From: Paracoccaceae bacterium | Lineage (GTDB): Bacteria > Pseudomonadota > Alphaproteobacteria > Rhodobacterales > Rhodobacteraceae | Reading direction: 5' to 3' | NCBI GenBank assembly: GCA_019090405.1 | Contig: JAHRVZ010000329.1 | Location: 1-9,901, forward strand | Length of the DNA: 9,901 nt | Shown: positions 6,997 to 9,901 of the stretch, one piece after another | How the letters are laid out: each line of letters starts with the position of its first letter | Position numbering within the stretch: position 1 is the first letter of the stretch | Position numbers and translations under genes: made by a program | The notes under the pieces: model-generated | Told to the model about the DNA's origin: nothing | The model's input: the letters and a program-made list of their open reading frames with translations, nothing else | Database searches by the model: none

Positions 6997-7907
6997 GCCA
7001 TCCCCATCCTTTTTAGCACGCGCTGCTCAATCACGCTCAGAATTGCGACCAATGTCGCCGCCAGTATCGCCGCTGCAAACAACGCTGACCAGATTTGCAC
7101 TGTTTGACCGTAGTACGATCCAGCCAACAACCGCGCGCCAAGCCCGGCAACAGCCCCGGTGGGCAATTCTCCGACAATCGCGCCGACCAACGACGCGGCA
7201 ATGCCGATCTTCAGCGAGGTAAACAAATAAGGCATCGACGATGGCAGGCGCAGTTTCCAAAAGCCTTGTGCCGGGCTGGCATAATAGGTTCGCAATAAAT
7301 CCAATTGCATCGCATCTGGACTGCGCAACCCCTTGACCATGCCGACAACGACCGGGAAAAAGCTAAGGTAGGCGCTAATTACGGCCTTGGGAATAATGCC
7401 CTGCACCCCGATCGAATACAGAACCACTATTATCATCGGCGCCAGGGCAATGATCGGTATCGTCTGGCTGACGATGGCCCAGGGCATCACGCTCATATCC
7501 ATCACGCGGGAATAAACAATTCCTACGGCCAGCAAAATCCCCAGCCCGGTCCCAATGGCAAACCCCAGCAAAGTAGCACTAAGCGTCACCCAGCCATGAT
7601 ACACCAGCGAACGTTTCGAAGTGATCTTTTTCATCACCGTCGTATTCCACAACTCCTCTGCCACCTGATGCGGAGCCGGCAGACGAGGGCGATCCTGCTC
7701 CCACGTCGCAGGAATGGCAAAACTGTTGCCCAGTACCAACCCAAACGCGCCCAAATCACGCCGGTCTTTCGCACCGGGCGGGTTAACCTCGGCCCCTGCG
7801 CGCTCTGCTTCGGTCAGCACGCCCTTGATGTTCATCGGAATACAGGCCGCATACCACAACGCCACAATCACAGCGAGGACTGTCAAAACCGGAACAATGA
7901 CCCTCAT
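6993..7907 (-). CDS. ABC transporter permease, ThiX/SsuC-type, with a large periplasmic insert
   Basis: This is the second channel subunit of the importer. From the ATG at 7905-7907 it has 304 residues. One membrane segment lies at about 2-24. A hydrophilic stretch of about 80 residues follows (25-104; it includes KDRRDLGAFGLVLGNS and RPRLPAPHQVAEELW), probably largely periplasmic. Then comes the core with segments near 105-130, 140-165, 171-192, 230-248 and 272-293. The EAA loop YYASPAQGFWKLRLPSSMP is at 208-226, and the family pattern SQTIPIIALAPMIIVVLY is at 147-164. The frame can start three codons earlier at a GTG (7914-7916), but that codon lies inside AGGTGG, the ribosome site for the ATG. 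It ends with an ATGA overlap with the next permease gene and follows the ATPase gene with a 33-bp gap. Confidence 0.88.
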   Translation of the reverse strand: MRVIVPVLTVLAVIVALWYAACIPMNIKGVLTEAERAGAEVNPPGAKDRRDLGAFGLVLGNSFAIPATWEQDRPRLPAPHQVAEELWNTTVMKKITSKRSLVYHGWVTLSATLLGFAIGTGLGILLAVGIVYSRVMDMSVMPWAIVSQTIPIIALAPMIIVVLYSIGVQGIIPKAVISAYLSFFPVVVGMVKGLRSPDAMQLDLLRTYYASPAQGFWKLRLPSSMPYLFTSLKIGIAASLVGAIVGELPTGAVAGLGARLLAGSYYGQTVQIWSALFAAAILAATLVAILSVIEQRVLKRMGMA

Positions 7908-7912
7908 ATCAG

Positions 7913-7918
7913 CCACCT
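7913..7918 (-). promoter_or_regulatory. Ribosome binding site that sets the permease start
   Basis: AGGTGG on the minus strand lies 5 nt before the ATG at 7905-7907. A competing GTG start would lie inside it and has no ribosome site of its own, so the ATG is preferred. Confidence 0.65.
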
Positions 7919-7940
7919 GATGAACATTGGGTTAACGAAA

Positions 7941-8723
7941 TCAATCTTCGACATGACCCGCTCTCAATCCCTCGCGCACACGGTGTGCGACCTCGATAAA
8001 TTCGGCAGAATCGCGGATTTCCAGCGGCCGTTCCTTGGGCAGCGGGCTTTCAATGATGTCAGTGATCCGCCCCGGGCGCGGGCTCATCACCACAATTTTT
8101 GTGCTCAGGTACACGGCTTCGGGAATCGAGTGTGTGACAAAGCCAATAGTCTTTTGTGTACGCGCCCACAAATGCAGCAATTGTTCGTTCAGATGGTCGC
8201 GCACGATCTCGTCCAGCGCCCCAAATGGTTCATCCATCAGCAAAATATCGGCATCAAATGCCAACGCCCGTGCAATCGACGCCCGTTGTTGCATTCCACC
8301 TGAAAGTTGCCATGGATATTTGCCGCCAAACCCATCAAGATCAACAAGTTGCAGGACAGAGTTAACGCGTTCTTGTTGCTCTTGGCGGGAAAACCCCATG
8401 ATCTCGAGCGGCAATTTGATATTTCCGGCAATTGTACGCCACGGGTAAAGGCCAGCGGCCTGAAAGACATACCCATAAGCTCTTGATTTACGGGCCTCTT
8501 CCGGACTGACTCCATTGACAGTAATCTGTCCACCAGTTGGCTGCTCTAATGCCGCCATTACCCGTAAAAATGTGGTTTTTCCACAGCCCGACGGGCCGAT
8601 AAAGCTCACAAAATCACCTTTGTTGATGGTCAGAGACACATTGCGAAGCGCCTCGACGGGGCCATCATTGGTCTCAAAAACCAGATCAAGGTCTTTTGCC
8701 TCGATCACCGTATCATTGCTCAT
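7941..8723 (-). CDS. ABC transporter ATP-binding protein, SsuB/TauB/ThiZ-type
   Basis: This cytoplasmic ATPase powers the importer formed with the two downstream permeases. Numbered from the ATG at 8721-8723 (260 residues), it has all nucleotide-binding motifs intact: Walker A GPSGCGKTT at 43-51, Q-loop Gln88 (YVFQ), signature LSGGMQQR at 140-147, Walker B ILLMDEP at 160-166 with catalytic Glu165, D-loop GALDE and switch His198 (VTHSIPEAV). This is the single-domain nitrate/sulfonate/thiamine-precursor class. An in-frame ATG seven codons upstream (8742-8744) would add MEASTNY. The shorter form fits family N-termini (MSNDTVIEAKDLDL), but its nearest GGAGG is 14 nt away, so the start is uncertain. 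The hydA stop lies 68 bp upstream (47 bp from the longer start). Confidence 0.92.
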   Translation of the reverse strand: MSNDTVIEAKDLDLVFETNDGPVEALRNVSLTINKGDFVSFIGPSGCGKTTFLRVMAALEQPTGGQITVNGVSPEEARKSRAYGYVFQAAGLYPWRTIAGNIKLPLEIMGFSRQEQQERVNSVLQLVDLDGFGGKYPWQLSGGMQQRASIARALAFDADILLMDEPFGALDEIVRDHLNEQLLHLWARTQKTIGFVTHSIPEAVYLSTKIVVMSPRPGRITDIIESPLPKERPLEIRDSAEFIEVAHRVREGLRAGHVED

Positions 8724-8791
8724 GTAATTTGTTGATGCCTCCATCCAGAATCAAGTTTAGGTAAGACTTGTAACAGTTTGGTAAATATCAA

Positions 8792-9901
8792 TTATACGCC
8801 ACTTGCTGGAATTCCAGACCGCTGCACAGGACGTGGAGATGTCACGTCTTTCCACTTGGACAATGCGGTATTCACAGAGGTGTTTGGACTTCGTCTTACA
8901 AACTCGCCGTGGCCTTCCTGCGTTCGAATTTCCCCATCATGCACAGCCACTTGCCCGCGGGTTAAGGTGAACCGGGGCAATCCTTTGACCTCTTTGCCTT
9001 CGAACACATTGTAATCAATGGATGATTGTTGCGATTCCGCAGAAATTGTTTTCTCTTTTTCGGGATCCCAAACCACCAAATCTGCATCTGCCCCCACCAA
9101 AACAGCACCTTTTTTCGGGTAGCAATTTAGAATTTTAGCAATATTCGTCGACGTCACCGCGACAAATTCATTTGGTGTTAACCGGCCGGTGCTAACTCCA
9201 TAAGTCCACAACATTGGCATCCGGTCCTCCAGCCCCCCGGTGCCATTGGGTATCTGGGTAAAATCGTTCTCGCCAAAACGTTTTTGCTCGGTTGTGAACG
9301 CGCAATGGTCGGTGGCTACAACCGACAAAGACCCGGACTGCAATCCGTGCCACAGGGAATCCTGGTGCATCTTATTGCGGAATGGCGGTGACATCACCCG
9401 ACGGGCCGCATGGTCCCAGTCGGTATTGAAATATTCGCTTTCGTCCAGCGTGAGGTGCTGGATCAACGGTTCCCCCCAAACGCGTTTGCCCTGCATCCGG
9501 GCGCGTCTGATTGCTTCGTGACTGTCTTCGCAGGACGTATGTACTACATAAAGCGGTACACCTGTCATGTCGGCAATCATAATGGCGCGGTTGGTGGCCT
9601 CGCCCTCGACTTGCGGTGGACGTGAATAGGCATGGGCTTCGGGGCCTGTGTTCCCTTCGGCAAGCAATTTGGCAGACAGTTCGGCCACCACGTCGCCGTT
9701 TTCTGCATGCACCATTGCAATCGCGCCAAGTTCGCCCAACCGTTTGAATGAGGCATACATTTCGTCGTCATTCACCATCAACGCGCCTTTATAGGCCATG
9801 AAGTGTTTAAACGTGTTAATGCCACGTTCATTGACCACAGTTGCCATGTCATCAAAAACCTGTTCGCCCCACCAGGTCACAGCCATATGAAAGGAATAGT
9901 C
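8792..9901 (-). CDS. hydA: Dihydropyrimidinase (D-hydantoinase), N-terminus cut by window edge
   Basis: This cytoplasmic amidohydrolase opens dihydrouracil or dihydrothymine to N-carbamoyl-beta-amino acids, the second step of reductive pyrimidine breakdown; related enzymes act on 5-substituted hydantoins. The frame is open to the right edge (first residues DYSFHMAVTWWG), giving 369 residues of an expected 480 or so. About 115 are missing, including the N-terminal HxH metal ligands. Numbered from the edge, the carboxylated metal-bridging lysine is Lys38 (FMAYKG). The metal histidines are His65 (VHAENGD) and His121 (VVHTSCEDS), and the catalytic aspartate is Asp198 (ATDHCAF). The C-terminus, RSGIPASGV, is typical. 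Binuclear zinc is expected from the family. Partner genes for dihydropyrimidine dehydrogenase and beta-ureidopropionase are expected beyond the right edge. The ATPase gene follows closely, suggesting one operon. Confidence 0.93.
   Translation of the reverse strand, partial: DYSFHMAVTWWGEQVFDDMATVVNERGINTFKHFMAYKGALMVNDDEMYASFKRLGELGAIAMVHAENGDVVAELSAKLLAEGNTGPEAHAYSRPPQVEGEATNRAIMIADMTGVPLYVVHTSCEDSHEAIRRARMQGKRVWGEPLIQHLTLDESEYFNTDWDHAARRVMSPPFRNKMHQDSLWHGLQSGSLSVVATDHCAFTTEQKRFGENDFTQIPNGTGGLEDRMPMLWTYGVSTGRLTPNEFVAVTSTNIAKILNCYPKKGAVLVGADADLVVWDPEKEKTISAESQQSSIDYNVFEGKEVKGLPRFTLTRGQVAVHDGEIRTQEGHGEFVRRSPNTSVNTALSKWKDVTSPRPVQRSGIPASGV

Noticed and set aside
7305..8303. Long plus-strand open frame of 332 codons
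   Set aside because: It lies opposite the second permease and the ATPase, both with clear family motifs. Its protein is rich in His, Gln, Asn and Arg with no domain, as expected for an antisense shadow.
8806..8817. Palindrome CTGGAATTCCAG
   Set aside because: It lies within the hydA coding sequence, and a 12-bp palindrome is expected about twice by chance in a window of this size.

Overview
The window looks like a chromosomal segment from a marine-type alphaproteobacterium, probably Rhodobacteraceae (Roseobacter group). The grounds are a TRAP solute-binding protein, a small glycine-zipper lipoprotein of a type I associate with this family, an Mrp/ApbC protein, and a dihydropyrimidinase with a C-terminus typical of these organisms. 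GC content is moderate and spacing is compact. The assignment rests on recognising protein families by eye; no search was run.

Left part (1-3112): a minus-strand gene for a TRAP transporter periplasmic receptor (DctP type) is cut by the left edge. It diverges from a complete plus-strand acetyl-CoA synthetase gene (acs). The roughly 420-bp region between them contains no convincing gene but holds two adjacent perfect inverted repeats on the TRAP side and a short direct repeat close to acs. acs ends at a strong bidirectional terminator hairpin.

Middle (3113-5068), all minus strand: a small glycine-zipper lipoprotein gene and an mrp/apbC gene for an Fe-S cluster carrier ATPase. Upstream of mrp is what looks like a broken DUF6494-type small gene, followed by an intergenic stretch with a small hairpin and a rho-independent terminator for the next operon.

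Right part (4992-9901), minus strand: an apparent five-gene operon. In transcription order it is hydA (dihydropyrimidinase, N-terminus beyond the right edge), an ABC ATPase, two inner-membrane permeases that overlap by ATGA, and a periplasmic NMT1/THI5-like binding protein, ending at the terminator at 4992-5024. The arrangement suggests that the ABC importer supplies a pyrimidine, hydantoin or related cyclic ureide to the reductive pyrimidine degradation pathway. The substrate is inferred from gene context, not read from the sequence.

There is no sign of a mobile element, CRISPR array, tRNA or rRNA. This is mostly ordinary metabolic and transport territory. The most interesting points are the unassigned substrate and unusual permease architecture of the hydA-linked importer, the decayed small gene before mrp, and the paired inverted repeats upstream of the TRAP receptor.
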